This document shows positions 45,672 to 45,706 of a DNA stretch of 45,706 bases, in pieces. The translations under genes and the position numbers were made by a program. Below the pieces are notes generated by a model. The model was not told the origin of the DNA and ran no database searches. It worked only from the letters and a program-made list of their open reading frames with translations. Every line of letters begins with the position of its first letter. Positions within the stretch are counted from its first letter, which is position 1. Origin of the DNA: Chromera velia (Eukaryota > Sar > Chromeraceae). The stretch spans positions 22,501-68,206 of the forward strand of contig JAHBMJ010005945.1 of NCBI GenBank assembly GCA_018398765.1, in the 5' to 3' direction.

Positions 45672-45706
45672 ACTTTGTTATCGGGAAAGCCTAGCGCAGA
45701 ACCAAT

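Overview
This window looks like nuclear DNA of an intron-rich alveolate, most likely a chromerid alga such as Chromera velia. That assignment is inference. It rests on genes split into many short exons with canonical GT-AG introns of roughly 75-900 bases, on abundant tetranucleotide repeats, on an O-GalNAc transferase (known from animals and from Apicomplexa), and on a very large Cys-rich multi-pass membrane protein of a kind common in alveolates. No rRNA, tRNA or CRISPR array was seen. All gene models were built by eye, by requiring splice sites and reading phase to agree from exon to exon.

Layout. 206-2562 (+): a partly resolved hypothetical gene. 3448-6539: an old, 5'-truncated non-LTR retrotransposon on the minus strand. 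It is flanked by a 74/75-base direct repeat and broken by a nested element (5031-6234) that has short inverted ends. 6681-7625: a second possible inverted-repeat element. 9314-10280 (-): a complete three-exon secreted protein of 197 aa. 10281-12071: AT-rich and low-complexity DNA with a 6-N gap. 12072-19983 (-): a complete 16-exon polypeptide N-acetylgalactosaminyltransferase with an R-type lectin domain (805 aa). 20706-21164 (+): a small two-helix protein, probably mitochondrial. 21660-22551 (+): exons of an unrecognised coiled-coil protein. 24958-25678 (-): a tentative small gene. 27291-29582 (-): a 456-aa protein with five 33-aa repeats. 30883-44573 (+): a complete 30-exon, 1317-aa receptor-like protein. 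44811-45671: a recent retrotransposon insertion inside a perfect 99-base target-site duplication.

The most interesting items are two. The first is the 1317-aa protein: a signal peptide, a PBP1/ANF-receptor-like ectodomain, ephrin-receptor/TNFR-like Cys repeats, about nine membrane segments and an acidic tail. This resembles the plan of class C GPCRs but has a different membrane part. The second is the pair of retrotransposon insertions that both carry unusually long target-site duplications. The GalNAc transferase would act in the Golgi on secreted and surface proteins. The secreted protein and the receptor in this window are the kind of substrate it could use, but nothing in the sequence links them directly.
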